Positions 21,298-33,093 of a stretch of 64,000 nucleotides of DNA are shown here, piece by piece. The DNA is taken from assembly GCF_027579695.1 (NCBI RefSeq), contig NC_083587.1:8223501-8287500 (forward strand), written 5' to 3'. How positions within the stretch are numbered: the first letter of the stretch is position 1; each line of letters begins with the position of its first letter. The stretch comes from Neoarius graeffei (taxonomy: Eukaryota > Chordata > Actinopteri > Siluriformes > Ariidae). The position numbers were made by a program, and so were the translations under genes. The notes beneath the pieces are model-generated. The model did not search any database. It had not been told where the DNA came from and saw only the letters and a program-made list of their open reading frames with translations.

Positions 21298-23085
21298 TTT
21301 ATTGAAAAATTGTGTTCAACTGTGTAGGTGTATTTGGGTAAATGAGTGATCATGATCATGAGATTGCAATCTCATTAAATCTGAAGGTTAATAATTAAAA
21401 TTGAATCAGTCTCATTTGAATCATACCATTGAACCATTTTCATTGAACCATTTTCATTGAACCAGTCTCATTTGAATCAGTCTCATATCATTAAATCACT
21501 CATGGAATCAGTCTCATTAATTAATACCATTAATTTTGGTGCTTAATAATAAATTACCAAACAGCTAAATTATGGTATATTCCAAATTATTATGATCACT
21601 TACCATATTACATAAATCATATGCACCTTTGAATTCTTGCAGATTGGGGACTTCAAAGATATTGGAACACAAACACAGTTTGAATAATAAATGAATTTAT
21701 TATAACAAAGATAAAAATGGATAATAGCAGTTGAAATATATACAAACAGTGAGATGTGTGTGTGTGAGAGAGAGAGACCTTGTGTGTGTGTGGTCTACAC
21801 AAGAGAATTAGCTCTGGTAGCTAACTCCACGTGTGTTTATGGGGGAGGAGTTGACCATGTGGTAAGGCCTATGGCCTAGCAAAAGAAAGAAGCTAGCGTG
21901 GGATGCTAACTGAGGTGTGTTTGTGAGGCCAGGTGAGGCCTGTGACCACGTGTTCGTGTAGGCCTAGATTAACCTCGTGTGGCTAAGCTAAGACAAAGGA
22001 ATGCTAGCTAAGGTGTGTTTGTGAGAGGCAACGTGTTTGTGTAGGCCTAGATTAGCCTTGTGTTTAGCTAAGGCAGAGGAAAGCTAGCTAAGGAGGGTGT
22101 GGGGGAGGACCGCCACGTGTTCGAGACAAAAGATTAGCTCTGTGTAGCTCACTCCATGTGGTGGAGGCCTTGTGATCCCTTGAGACAATACAATTAGCCC
22201 TGGAGGCTAATGGAACAAAATAATTAGCTGTGTGTTTAGCTAAGGTGTTTGTGAGGCCTGGTGAGCTAGCTTTGGTTGCTAATTAGACAAAGAATTAGCC
22301 ATATGTGGCTAGCTAAGTCCCAAGGATCCTACCTCGTGGAGTTAAGACAAAAGGTGTTAATAAGGAATTAAGAGAAGCATGCAAAGCCTATCTATTAAAC
22401 AATTGAGAGATTAAAAAAAAATCAATTCAACACGCTGCGTGTCTATAGTGTAACAAACGTGAGTTTAAATTCACAAGACTTCAATAAAAGCTAATTCCTA
22501 AGACTAGGTTTATCTGCCCAAATGCCAGTCTTACTCAGTATCTTGCCTTTAGCAAAATTATGAAGAGATGTTCCGAGACTTTGGAGTTTCACTGTTGTGG
22601 AGGTCTCCGTGAATCGATTCCGTGGAGCCGAGGATCCCTTGGTACGACACGTGGTCGCTCATGATGAGAAGAGTCTCTGATCAGAACAATGTGCACAGCT
22701 GTTTAATTAGGAGGAATTCCGTCGCTCCTAATTTTTAATTGAACTGTTGGGCTGCAGTCCGTACGTACTGATAATGAATGTAACTCAAGCTGAGTTTAAA
22801 ATCGCGCAATCCGAGAATCTACCGTGGCCAAAGGTGAAAGGAAAGCGCGAAACTCTGATTCTTGAGGAAAAGAAAAGACGTCTTTCTGGGGTTTGCTCGG
22901 CGGAGCAAACAATCCTCCCTGTGTCCGTGTTGGATTCACACCGCCGAAAGAGGAGGAGCTAGGAGTTACCGGGTTTCTTATGCTTTCATGGAGGATGTGA
23001 TGTAGATGATCCCGCCCCGGCATGACGCAGGCCAACGCCGAAGTGGGCTGATGGGAAATGTAGTTTCTAAAAGGGACTGTACCTG
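21298..23085. repeat. Unclassified long interspersed repeat, copy 1
   Basis: Contains CATTAAT/TCAGTCTCATT words, ATAATAAATTACCAAACAGC, a GT/GA microsatellite at 21755-21792, a CTAGC/GGCCT-rich middle (21800-22330), and a conserved block from 22360 to 23080 (GCATGCAAAGCCTATCTATTA to GGGACTGTACCT). The left portion recurs at 40190-40573 and the right portion at 61830-63803, in the same orientation. No protein of recognised type. It could be an LTR or solo LTR of an endogenous element, but the ends were not defined. Confidence 0.6.
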
Positions 23086-23195
23086 CAACTGTTTTTTTTA
23101 TTACTTTTGCAATACTTTAGTCAAGTAATTTATTTGAAAATGCATTCAGTCTTCATAAAATCTACAAACAACAAAATATGCTTTGTGAATTTAGA

Positions 23196-23449
23196 ACAGA
23201 TCAGCATGTAATTGCACCGTGAAAAAAAACACAGCTTCTTAATGCACTTTGACTTTTATTTTAACATGTATTGAGAATCTTCACATTCAGACTGTGCCTT
23301 CTAATTTTTTATATATATATATTAGAACAGATCAGCATGTAATTGCACCGTGAAAAAAAACACAGCTTTTTAATGCACTCTGACTTTTATTTTAACATGT
23401 ATTTAGAATCTTCACATTCAGACTGTGCCTTCTAATTTTTTTTTTATAT
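23196..23449. repeat. 127-bp tandem duplication with AT microsatellites
   Basis: Two adjacent copies starting TTAGAACAGATCAGCATG at 23196 and 23323, differing at only a few positions, each ending in a T run plus TATATA. Confidence 0.85.
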
Positions 23450-23471
23450 ATATATATATATATGTGGCAGG

Positions 23472-23768
23472 GGGCGGCACGGTGGTGTAGTGGTTAGCGC
23501 TGTCGCCTCACAGCAAGAAGGTCCGGGTTCGAGCCCCGGGGCCAGCGAGGGCCTTTCTGTGCGGAGTTTGCATGTTCTCCCCGTGTCCGCGTGGGTTTCC
23601 TCCGGGTGCTCCGGTTTCCCCCAAAGACATGCAGGTTAGGTTAACTGACCTGGCGACTTGTCCAGGGTGTACCCCGCCTTTCGCCTGTAGTCAGCTGGGA
23701 TAGGCTCCAGCTTGCCTGCGACCCTGTAGAAGGATAAAGCGGCTAGAGATAATGAGATGAGATGAGAT
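23472..23768 (+). mobile_element. tRNA-headed SINE, copy 4 (internal deletion)
   Basis: Head GGCGGCACGGTGGTGTAG at 23474, GATGAGAT tail near 23768. It lacks about 60 bp of the body (the stretch from GTGACTCTAAATTGACC to CCTGTGATGA). It sits inside a TATATA microsatellite, so no TSD can be read. Confidence 0.85.
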
Positions 23769-23791
23769 ATTTTATATATATATATATATAT

Positions 23792-24458
23792 ACAGTGGTG
23801 CTTGAAAGTTTGTGAACCCTTTAGAATTTTCTATATTTCTGCATAAATATGACCTAAAACATCATTGGATTTTCACACAAGTCCTAAAGGTAGATAAAGA
23901 GAACCCAGTTAAACAAATGAGACAAAAATATTATACTTGGTCATTTATTTATTGAGGAAAATGATCCAATATTACATATCTGTGAGTGGCAAAAGTATGT
24001 GAACATCTAGGATTAGCAGTTAATTTGAAGGTGAAATTAGAGTCAGGTGTTTTCAATCAATGGGATGACAATCAGGTGTGAGTGGGCACCCTGTTTTATT
24101 TAAAGAACAAGGATCTATCAAAGTCTGATCTTCACAACACGTTTGTGGAAATGTATCATGGCACGAACAAAGGAGATTTCTGAGGACCTCAGACAAAGTG
24201 TTGCTGATGCTCATCAGGCTGGAAAACATTACAAAACCATCTCTAAAGAGTTTGGACTCCACCAATCCACAGACAGACAGACTGTGTACAAATGGAGGAA
24301 ACTCAAGACCATTGTTACCCTCCCCAGGAGTGGGCGACCAACAAAGATCACTCCAAGAGCAAGGCGTGTAATAGTCGGCGAGGTCACAAAGGACCCTAGG
24401 GTAACTTCTAAGCAACTGAAGGCCTCTCTGGGTATCACTCTGGGTATCACCCATCAGC
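23792..24458 (+). mobile_element. Tc1-like element, 5' part
   Basis: Starts CAGTGGTGCTTGAAAGTTTG, a Tc1-type terminus, followed by about 365 bp to the transposase ATG. The element ends abruptly near 24458 against Ty3 RNase H sequence, so the 3' half is missing. The same 5' terminal region appears inverted at 63804-63960. Confidence 0.8.
24158..24458 (+). pseudogene. Tc1-like transposase, N-terminal fragment
   Basis: Begins MARTKEISEDLRQSVADAHQ, the paired-like helix-turn-helix start of Tc1 transposases, with GRPTKITPRARR (GRPR-type AT-hook/linker) and a second helix-turn-helix up to the truncation. The whole DDE domain is absent. The following in-frame residues belong to a different element. 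Confidence 0.8.
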
Positions 24459-24545
24459 ACTTTAAATTCGATTTGGCCCACAGGCCGGGGGCTGCATATG
24501 GTGGTGGCGGATTACCTCTCCTGCCAGGAGTGGGGAGTTTTATAG
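24459..24545 (+). pseudogene. Ty3-type RNase H tail remnant
   Basis: KFDLAHRPG, then after a one-base shift HMVVADYLSCQEWG, matches the end of the Ty3 RNase H domain seen in the Gmr1-like copies (FKVVHRPGAQMVVADFLS). It is more diverged from them than they are from each other, so it comes from another family. What follows (24546 on) may be its LTR. Confidence 0.6.
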
Positions 24546-25034
24546 ATAAACTTAGGGCTGTTGAAGTTAATGCAAATTCCTTTTAACGCCACCATTTTTT
24601 CCCCACGTGTGATTAACGTGTGGATTTTCTGTGCCCCTCCCCTGTTGTTTCAGAAATCAGGAAGTGACGTAGAGAGAGCGAGCAATGTAGTGAGTGGCTG
24701 GTCGGCATAAGTCGTGATAAAGTGCACTTATGTACAGAATCAACTTATATCGTTGCATTCTGACTGTTTATATAAAATGTGTGTATTTTTATATGCTTTT
24801 GATGGTCCAATGGGGAGAAAAGATGATGTGTTAAGGTGTGTGTGTAAGTGCGCAGGCTGCACACTGGAGTAAGAGTGTGTTTTATTCTGAGAAATTTGAG
24901 AGTTATTTAAAAGTGTTTATAAATGCAGTTTTTGCTCATGAATGTTCTGTATATTTACCAGTTATTGCATTTTACTAGAAAGCATCTTTTATGAGCTGTG
25001 TGGTTTAACAAATGCATTTATTTGGGTTTTGTAT
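24546..25034. other. Unassigned stretch, possibly LTR of the Ty3 remnant
   Basis: No coding frame. No paired LTR could be found elsewhere in the window, so the LTR idea rests only on position. Confidence 0.3.
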
Positions 25035-25046
25035 TTTTTATTTTCT

Positions 25047-25408
25047 AGGGCGGCACGGTGGTGTAGTGGTTAGCGCTGTCGCCTCACAGCAAGAAGGTCC
25101 TGCGTTCGAGCCCCGGGGTCGGCGAGGGCCTTTCTTTGTGGAGTTTGCATGTTCTCCCCGTGTCTGCGTGGGTTTCCTCTGGGTGCTCCGGTTTCCCCCA
25201 CAGTCCAAAGACATGCAGGTTAGGTTAACTGGTGACTCTAAATTGACCGTGAGTGTGAATGGTTGTCTGTGTCTATGTGTCAGCCCTGTGATGACCTGGC
25301 AACTTGTCCAGGGTGTACCCCGCCTTTCGCCCGTAGTCAGCTGGGATAGGCTCCAGCTTGCCTGCGACCCTGCAGAAGGATAAAGCAGCTAGAGATAATG
25401 AGATGAGA
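25047..25408 (+). mobile_element. tRNA-headed SINE, copy 5 (full length)
   Basis: Head at 25048, tail AGATGAGAT at 25408. TSD TTTTTATTTTCT at 25035-25046 and 25409-25420. A and B boxes are present with a single change in the B-box neighbourhood (GCGTTCGAGCCCC). Confidence 0.9.
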
Positions 25409-25420
25409 TTTTTATTTTCT

Positions 25421-26092
25421 TTATTTAAAGATTTCCAATATTGTTGTCCAGAGTCCACATCACATAGTTTCTTTAGTTTATTTTATTGCATAGTTTGAGG
25501 TTGGAAGCTAAATAGAGAACTCCAGGAAAATACTATATTGTTTTGTTCACACTGAATTGTGCTCAACCCTCAAAATTAAGTTAACACCAGGCTTTCGTCT
25601 AAACCGGGGAACAGGGGCACTGCGCCCTCTTACTCTCAGCATGCGCCCTCTTACTCTCAGCATGCGCCCCCTTACAGAAATGCCGATTGAACCCCAAGTC
25701 ACACTTAGGCCATGCACTTATGCTACTGCACAACATGCAATCTTTCTCAAAACGATCTTTTCTCCATGAAAACATCCCAGCAACACCACGTGACAATGTG
25801 TCTGATCATCAAATACGTTATGATTACTCCAAAAATATTTCAATCATAGTAGATACACCGCCAGACGGTGCAAAAACAATCCGAATTGGCGTTTTCCAGA
25901 CTGAGGCGCCATGTTGTTTAGTTGTTTACTTGTCGCGGCTGCTCTCGCGAGATTTGACATGGGTTACATACAAGGTCAGCTGACTTGTAGAGTGAGATTT
26001 CTCGAGACTGAATGACCTTTCACACACCAGCGCGGGAGCTTTTGACAGAAGTAGTTCGCGAGTTGTTTTTGTTGACACTTGGGCATTTAAAG
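25421..26092. other. Spacer with a 21-bp minisatellite; possible hAT 5' region
   Basis: 25617-25680 holds about three copies of TGCGCCCTCTTACTCTCAGCA. The CAGGGGCACTGCGCCC context upstream resembles the left end of MYM-type hAT elements, which would fit the exon at 26093, but no matching right end or TSD was found. Confidence 0.35.
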
Positions 26093-26307
26093 ATGTCATC
26101 CCGCGGCATGAACCGGAAGAAAGCCAAAGACTGTCTGGGGCAGAAGAAGATTACTTCTTTCTTTTTCAATGTTGACAGACAATTTGTTACAATTTCCCTC
26201 TCAGATAGCCTCAGAATGTCCCATTGTAGCCTCAATTTTTCAAAGGCTTCGCATGGCGGAGGGGGGGACGGACAACCGGCACCCCCCCGCTTCACTCCCT
26301 CGCCATG
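26093..26307 (+). CDS. Putative first exon with a PCNA-box-like motif
   Basis: From ATG 26093 (MSSRGMNRKKAKDCLGQ) an open frame runs 71 codons to a GT donor (GTGAGAGC at 26308). Residues 17-24 read QKKITSFF, which fits the PIP-box pattern Q-x-x-[ILM]-x-x-F-F of PCNA-binding proteins. Basic N-termini ending in a similar QxxIxxFF are typical of first exons of fish hAT/zinc-finger-MYM elements. No downstream exon was found before the Ty3 element at 26504, so this may be a stranded exon. Confidence 0.4.
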
Positions 26308-26503
26308 GTGAGAGCCCTCATACTAAATTTTTCTAGAAAGATCACTTTTTTTTTTTAAATGCAGTGGGGGAATAAAATACCCACAAAAATCATTTTTGAT
26401 GTGTCCAGCCTTATCCTTCCTGACCTGGCCACATACATTTGCATAAAGCAAACATATTTGTCCACTCCCACTTCCCAAAACTTGAAAAGTGTCCCTTTAA
26501 GGT

Positions 26504-26816
26504 TGTTGTACTTAGAGTGGGTGGGTGGACTACAGAAATATGGCAGGCCAGAACTGAGTTACAAAAGCTCTTTATTGTGACACTTTTCAGTCGTCCACAA
26601 ACTTCCAGTCACACAGACACGTGCACACACATCAGTTGTCTGGTTGGGGAGAGAGCTCCCTTCCTCTGCTCTCTCTCTCCTTATATAGGGCGCGGTCACT
26701 GGGCAGACACACAAACACAGGTTAATTGACATCAGGTGAGGTGATTCTGCCACTTGCCTTCCCTGACTCCGCCCTCCATTCACAGACCGATGCTTGACCA
26801 CGCCCCTGCTGCCACA
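26504..26816 (-). repeat. 3' LTR of copy B
   Basis: 313 bp from TGTGGCAGCAGG (at 26816) to TACAACA (at 26504) on minus. TATATAAGGAGAG at about 26675-26687 is a plausible TATA box. A run of about 19 C at 26868-26887 lies between RNase H and this LTR. Confidence 0.85.
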
Positions 26817-29800
26817 TACCCCACCGCCCAACTCAGGCCGGGGAGCCATCCGGCCTGCAGCTGAACCCCCCCCCCCCCCCCCCCCGGATGGGAGAGGAAG
26901 TCCGCCATGACCATCTGCGCCCCCAGCCTGTGGATCACCTTGAACTTAAATGGCTGGTGTGCCAGATACGAACGGGTGATCTGCACGTTGGCATTGTTCA
27001 TGCAGTGGAGCCACTGGAGGAGCGCGTGGTCTGAACAGAGGGTGAAAGGGCGTCCCAGTAGGTAGTAGCAGAGGGCGAGGACCGCCCACTTGATGGCAAG
27101 GCACTCTTTCTCTATAGTGCTATAGCAGCCCTCACGCACCGACAGCTTTCTGCTGATGTACAGCACAGGGCGATCCTCCCCCTTCACCTCCTGGGACAAA
27201 ACAGCCCCCTGTCCGACACGTCCGTCTGCAAAACAAAGGGGAGAGCAAAGTCAGGGGAGTGTAACAGTGGCCCCCTGTGCAGTGCGGCCTTTACCTCCGA
27301 GAAAGCCCGCTGGCATTGCTCTGTCCACTGGACCGGATCTGGTGCCCCCTTTTTAGTGAGATCAGTCAGCAGCCTGGTGATGTCCGAATAATTAGGTATA
27401 AACCTACGATAGTAGCCAGCCAGCCCCAGGAACTGTCTCACCCCCTTTTTGGTCTTGGGCCTCGGGCAGGCCGCAATCGCTGCTGTCTTATTAATTTGGG
27501 GATGCACCTGCCCATTGCCCAAGTGGAAGCCCAGATACCGTACTTCCACCTGCCCAATCTCACACTTCTTTGGGTTGGCTGTGAGACCCGCTCGCCTCAG
27601 CGACCTAAGGACGGCCCTTAGATGTTGCAAATGCCGCTGCTAGTCATTACTATAGATTATAATGTCATCCAGGTATGCGGCCATGTAGGTGGCATGGGGG
27701 CGGAGGACCCTATCCATAAGCCACTGGAATGTAGTGGGTGCCCCAAACAGCCCAAAAGGAAGTGTGACAAACTGGTGTAAGCCAAACGGTGTGGAAAAGG
27801 CCGTTTTCTCTCGGGATAATGGAGTCAAGGGGATCTGCCAATATCCCTTTGTCAAATCCAGTGTCGAAGAAAAACGAGCCGTGCCTAGTCAATCAAGCAA
27901 CTCAACACGAGGCATTGGGTACGCATCGAATTTAGACACTGCGTTGACTTTTCTATAGTCCACACAGTACCGGACTGACCCGTAAGGCCTTGGGGACCAA
28001 GACCACCGGGCTGCTCCAGTCACTGTGGGACTCCTCGACAATGCCCATGTCGAGCATGGCCTTGAGTTCTTCCCGAACCACCTTTTTCTTGTGTTCGGGT
28101 AGCCTGTAAGGGCGGCTGCGCATTACCACCCCTGGGTGCGTCTCAATGTGGTGTTCTATGAGGCGGGTTCGGCCGGGCAGGGGTGAGAACACGTCCGAAA
28201 ATTCAGCTTGCAACTGGGCAACCTCCGTGAGTTGGGTCGAGGAGAGGTGGTCTCCACATGGGACCAGAGTGGTAGTCAGTGTTCTCTTTCGAACCTCTGG
28301 CCCCAGCTCCGCCTTCTCTGGAACCAGCGACACCAACGCCAAGGGGGAGGTGGTAAATCTGTAGCGCCCCACCCTTGTCCATTCGTCTCACCTCATAGTT
28401 GATGTCCCTGACTCGCCGTGTGACCTCAAAGGGTCCTTGCCACTTGGCGATCAATTTGGAGCTCAACGTAGGCAACAGCACGAGTAGTTTATCTCCCGGT
28501 GTGAACTCCCTAAGGCACGTACCCCTGTCGTACAGGCAGACTTGCCATTCTTGGGCCTGCCGCAAATTCTCCTGGGTTAGGTGTGAGAGTGTGTGGAGTT
28601 TTGCGCACAGGTCAATAACGTATTGGATTTCGTTTTTGCTCGTTGAAGGTCTCTCCTCCCAATTTTCCCGCAGTACATCTAAAATGCCCCATGGTTTACG
28701 CCCATATAATAATTCGAACAGGGAGAACCCCGTGGAGGCTTGTGGGACCTCTTGCACTGCGAATAACAGGGGTTCGAGCCATTTATCCCAGTTGCGTGCG
28801 TCCTCGCTTACGAATTTTTTAATTATATTTTTGAGTGTACGATTAAACCGTTTGACTAAGCCGTCCGTTTGTGGGTGATAAACACTGGTGCGGATCGGCT
28901 TAATTCCCAGTAACCCATACAGTTCACGTAGTGTGTCTGACATAAACGTAGTGCCTTGATCAGTCAGAATTTCTTTGGGGATTCCGACTCAGGAGATGAT
29001 GCGGAAGAGCGCTTCCGCAATACTACGTGCTGAGATATTGCGAAGAGGCACTGCTTCTGGGTATCACGTTGCATAGTCCACCAGAACTAAAAGCGATACC
29101 CTCGTGGCCCGATGATATCCATCCCAATTCTTTCTAACGGGGTCTCGATTAATGGCAGAGGGTGCAAAGGCGCTTTTGGAATGGCCGCTGGATTTACTAA
29201 CTGGCATTCGCGCCACGCCGTACACCACTTACGGACATCGCCGTGAATCCCTGGCGAATAGAACCGGGTCATTATTCCGGCTAGTGTCTTATCCTACCCC
29301 AAGTGTCCAGCCATGGGATTAAAGTGAGCCGCCTGGAATACCAATTCCTGGTGGCTCTTTGGGATCAAATGTTGTGTAGTCATTTCCTTAGTCTGAGTGT
29401 CCTGTGTCACTCGGTATAATCTATCCTTCATAATGGAGAAATAGGGGAAGGATGGGGTGGCGTTTGGCTGGAGCGTTTGACCATCGATTACTCTCACTTG
29501 GTCAAACGCATGCCGCAGAGTCTCGTCTCGTGACTGTTCTAACGGGAAATCCATGAGGGATTCCCCGAGAGAGGGAGGAGGAGCCTGCTGCTCCCGCCAA
29601 TGCCACACCGGGACCTCCCCATGCTGAACTACGGCAGGACTCACTCTTCAGTAAATGACTCATTAACTCCCGAAGTCCCGGCCAATCAGTCCCCAAAATT
29701 ATTGAGTGGGTAAGGCAAGGATTAACCGCCGCCTTTACACTAAATTTCTCCCCTCGAAATAAAATGTGGACTGACACTAAAGGGTAGTTGTGAACATCCC

Positions 29801-30957
29801 CGTGCACACACAACACCTTCACCAATTGTGCTCCCCCCAATGCCTTGTCTTGCACCAGGCTCTGGTGGATTGAGGTCTGATTACAGCCAGAGTCCACCAA
29901 AGCCTGATATGTATTCCTTTGGACACTCACCGGTATGCGATATGCTCCAGCCCGATTGAGGGCGGTTCCTGGTGCGTCATGGATCTGGACCACCGCGCCC
30001 ACCTCCCTTGCCGAGCACTGATGCTGGAGGTGCCCCGGCTCCCCACAGCGCCAGCAAATCAGCCCGGGCTCTCTCTCTGCACCGGCTCTCTGGGGCTCAC
30101 TCACCGGAGGGGGGGAGACAGACACAGAAGCTGGAAACGGGAGGGCACCGCGGGTGCGGCGGGCCGGCTGGGGTGGAGCCGGCCCCCGCCTCCGCGGTGG
30201 GGGAATGAGGCGAGGACGAGACACAGAAGGGGAGAGGGAGAGAGGAGAAGAGGAGATCTGCGATCCTGCCATGGGAACAGCCGCCAAATGATCCTCCACC
30301 AACTCGATGGCCTGATCCAGCGATGCCGGGCGATGGCACTGGACCCACTCCGCGGTCCCTTCAGGAAGTCAGACGATGAACTGCTCCAGTGCCACCAGAT
30401 GACGATTCGGCGTCGCGGTTGTCAGCGCTCAGCCTCCACTGGCAGGCGTCCCAGAGTTGCTGGCCAAACGTGAACGGGTGGCCGACCTCCTCGAGGTGTA
30501 GAGCGCGGAAGCGCTGGCGTTGTTGTTCTGGGTTGCACCCTACATGCTGGAGGACGGCCCAGCATAGGTCAGTGTAGACCAGCCGGCTGTCGGCGGGGAG
30601 CTGTAGCGCAGCCAGCTGCACCTCACCCGTTAGCAGGGGGAGGAGGCGTGCCACACACTGTTCCACCAGCCAGCCCCAGGCCTTTGCTGCTTGTTCGAAG
30701 AGCACTAGGAAGGCCTCGGGATCGTCATGCGGGCCCATCTTCGTTAGGGTGAGGTGGGGAGGGCCCGCGGCGGTGGAGGTGGTGGACCCCGCCGACGCAA
30801 GGAGGTGCCGGAACGCTTGATGATCTTCCTCTTGCGCCAGCACCAGGGCCTCGAACCTTTGCGCTTGCTCCTTTCGGAGGGCGACCAGCACCTGGTGCTG
30901 GCTCTGTTGGGCCGTGGCGAGGGCATGGATCAGGTCCACGAAGGGGGAGGACTCCAT
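26817..30957 (-). pseudogene. Gmr1-like gag-pol, copy B, multiply frameshifted
   Basis: Domains on minus: gag from ATG 30957 (MESSPFVDLIHALATAQQ); zinc knuckle CWRCGEPGHLQHQC near 30065; protease ALVDSGCNQTS near 29895; integrase from about 29400 to 28750; RT with AYLDDIIIYS near 27665; RNase H with IEKECLA and a HRLGAQMV end near 26930. At least six frame changes and several stops separate these pieces, including a lesion in the integrase core near 29100-28990 and near the RT start at 27960-27890. It is much more decayed than copies A and C. Confidence 0.85.
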
Positions 30958-31000
30958 GAGGCTGTTCTCCTCTGTGCTCCTTCCCAGGTTTCGGCACCAC

Positions 31001-32122
31001 TGTCATACTTAGAGCGGGTGGCCAGAGCACAGAAGTACGGCAGGCCAGAACTGAGTTACAAAATCTCTTTATTGCGACACTTTTCAGTCGTCCACAAACT
31101 TCCAGCCACACAGACATGCGCGCACACATCAGTTGTCTGGTTGGGGAGAGAGCTCCCTTCCTCTGCTCTCTCTCTCCTTATATAGGGCGCAGTCACTGGG
31201 CAGACACACAAACACAGGTTAATTGACATCAGGTGTAGTAGGGCTGAACGAGTTTAAGAAAAAATTGAATTGCGATTTTTCTGGCAGATATTGCGATTTC
31301 GATTTCAACCACAATTTTTTTTCTTTAAATCAAGTTTCAGTGCAAATTAATTAATACAATGAATTCCATAAAGCTAATGCAAGAATGAAAACTGAGGTCA
31401 ACAGATTTCAAATGAAGGCCTGTTTATTAGCATTGAGTGCCTGAGGAACAAGTTATAATAACTTAAAATAAAAAGAGAACCATCTTTCTTAAGTAAACTT
31501 TTGCTTCTTTTACTTTTCCCATCTACAACATGTCAGACATATAAAAAAAGGTTGCTCAATGGCTCAGCAGCACCAAAATATTGTACTTTTGTAAAAGAAT
31601 GTACATAAGCATTATAAATTATAACTAGAGCCAACAATTCCCCTGTGGGAAATAAGAGTGATGCAGTGGCTGTAGCAGTCGCTATTGCAGGGCCCCTCCC
31701 TCCTGTGTGTGTGAGAGAGAGAGAGCAGCCCCTCCCCCACCTGCGCACTCAGACACAGACAGACAAAGTGCACTTTTTCCTCACAGTGCTCCCTCCAAAC
31801 AATGGGGATTTACACGAAAACGGAAGGAGATATTCACAAAATTCTTTCACACTTAGTGCCACAAGGCTTTCCTGAACGTAATTTTTTGTCTGTAGTGTAA
31901 AAAATGAGGACAATTTATTGACGTAACAAAACATGGGTCAGTTTAGGAGCACTGAGAAAAACCGCGGCTTTGACGATCCCAAAATCGTGTTGTCTGAGAT
32001 CGCGATTTTCGGTCGAAAATGATAGATTGTTCAGCCCTAAGGTGTAGTGATTCTGCCACTTACCTTCCCTGACTCCGCCCTCCGTTCACAGACCGACGCT
32101 TGACCACGTCCCCGCTGCCAGA
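31001..32122 (-). repeat. 5' LTR of copy B, interrupted by a hAT MITE
   Basis: LTR pieces 31001-31238 and 32040-32122 join across the MITE at 31239-32039. The inner end TATGACA adjoins the primer-binding site GTGGTGCCGAAACC at 31000-30987 (minus). Confidence 0.85.
31239..32039. mobile_element. hAT-type MITE (801 bp) in the copy B LTR
   Basis: Ends TAGGGCTGAACGA and TTCAGCCCTA, with a perfect 8-bp TSD AGGTGTAG (31231-31238, 32040-32047). The subterminal words TTGCGATTTCGATTT and AAAATCGCGATCTC (inverted) are typical of an abundant fish hAT MITE. No transposase. Confidence 0.85.
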
Positions 32123-32127
32123 AAGGT

Positions 32128-32720
32128 ATATTTAGAACAGATAAATTATATATGATTAATTTGAAATTAATTGTGAGTTAACTACCAATCAGAACTTGTA
32201 TTCAATCAAACCCAACTCAGGAAGATAATCTCTAGGAATTGATTTAGTGAAATTGTTGTTGTGAAAATTCACATGAGGCTAAACAAAGTTAACCTCATCA
32301 CTTCATCCATTTAACCACATTTATACAACATTATATCATTAAAATAATCTTTTCTCAGGACATATTCTGTTCTTAAATTGCACCAAATGATACGATGTGT
32401 AATCATTTCAATTTTCAGTCAATGAATTCTGTTGCCAAGATGAGGTACAACTATTTCATCAGCTAATAAATCTCTGTTCAGCTCCAAGGTTTCAGAAATC
32501 TGATATTCAAAGCAATGTAAAGATGAATTAACAACTAAAATATTTTGTTTTATCATTCCAAAGACAGGCAATGCACCATTAACTTCAGCGATAATCAGTC
32601 TTTACCATTAATAAACTTGTTGCCATAAAGGATGAGCCACTTGACAGAGACAACATACTGAATTTCATCAACCTCTAATATTTGACTGAATGTATTCCAA
32701 ATTTGACACCTCAGAGACAG
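32128..32720. other. Unassigned AT-rich spacer between two Ty3 elements
   Basis: No recognised gene or repeat boundary in about 590 bp. Confidence 0.4.
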
Positions 32721-32725
32721 GACCC

Positions 32726-33048
32726 TGTGGCAGCGGGGGCGTGGTCAAGCGCCGGTCTGTGACAGGAGGGCGGAGTCGGGGAAGGTAAGTGGCAGAATCG
32801 CGACACCTGAGGGTAATTAACCTGTGTTTTGTGTGTGTTTTCCCCAGTAAACCACGCCCTTCTTAAGGAGGGAAAGGGAGAGCGGAAAGGAGGTTCTTCC
32901 CCAGCAGAGACGCCAGTGTGTGTGCGTGCGTGTCTCTGACTGTTGATTTATATTGTGAGACTGAAAAGTTCGGCAATAAAGCCATCTGTGAACCTTGATC
33001 TCTGTCCTGCCGTCCTCTGTGCTCCACCCACACACTATTCTCGCTACA
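32726..33048 (+). repeat. 5' LTR of copy C
   Basis: Starts TGTGGCAGCGGGGGCGTGG, ends TCTCGCTACA. Has a CTTCTTAAGGAGGG promoter-like stretch near 32860 and an AATAAAGCC polyadenylation signal at about 32976. Confidence 0.92.
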
Positions 33049-33049
33049 G

Positions 33050-33067
33050 TGGTGCTGAAACCCGGGA
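33050..33067 (+). promoter_or_regulatory. Primer-binding site
   Basis: TGGTGCTGAAACCCGGGA starts two bases after the LTR, where a tRNA 3' end (starting TGG on the primer-complement strand) primes minus-strand synthesis. Copy B has TGGTGCCGAAACC at the same place. I do not assign the tRNA. Confidence 0.75.
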
Positions 33068-33093
33068 AGGTGGAGCATCAGTCCCGCAGCCCC

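Larger units (their letters stand above)
26504..32122 (-). mobile_element. Gmr1-like Ty3 retrotransposon, copy B (old, subfamily 2)
   Basis: TSD AAGGT at 26499-26503 and 32123-32127. Minus order: 5' LTR (32122-31001, split by a hAT MITE), gag, protease, integrase, RT, RNase H, 3' LTR (26816-26504). The LTRs carry a CACTTTTCAGTCGTCCACAA region that copies A and C lack, so this is a different subfamily. The outer LTR end reads TCTGGCAGC instead of TGTGGCAGC, a point change at the terminal dinucleotide region. Confidence 0.88.
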
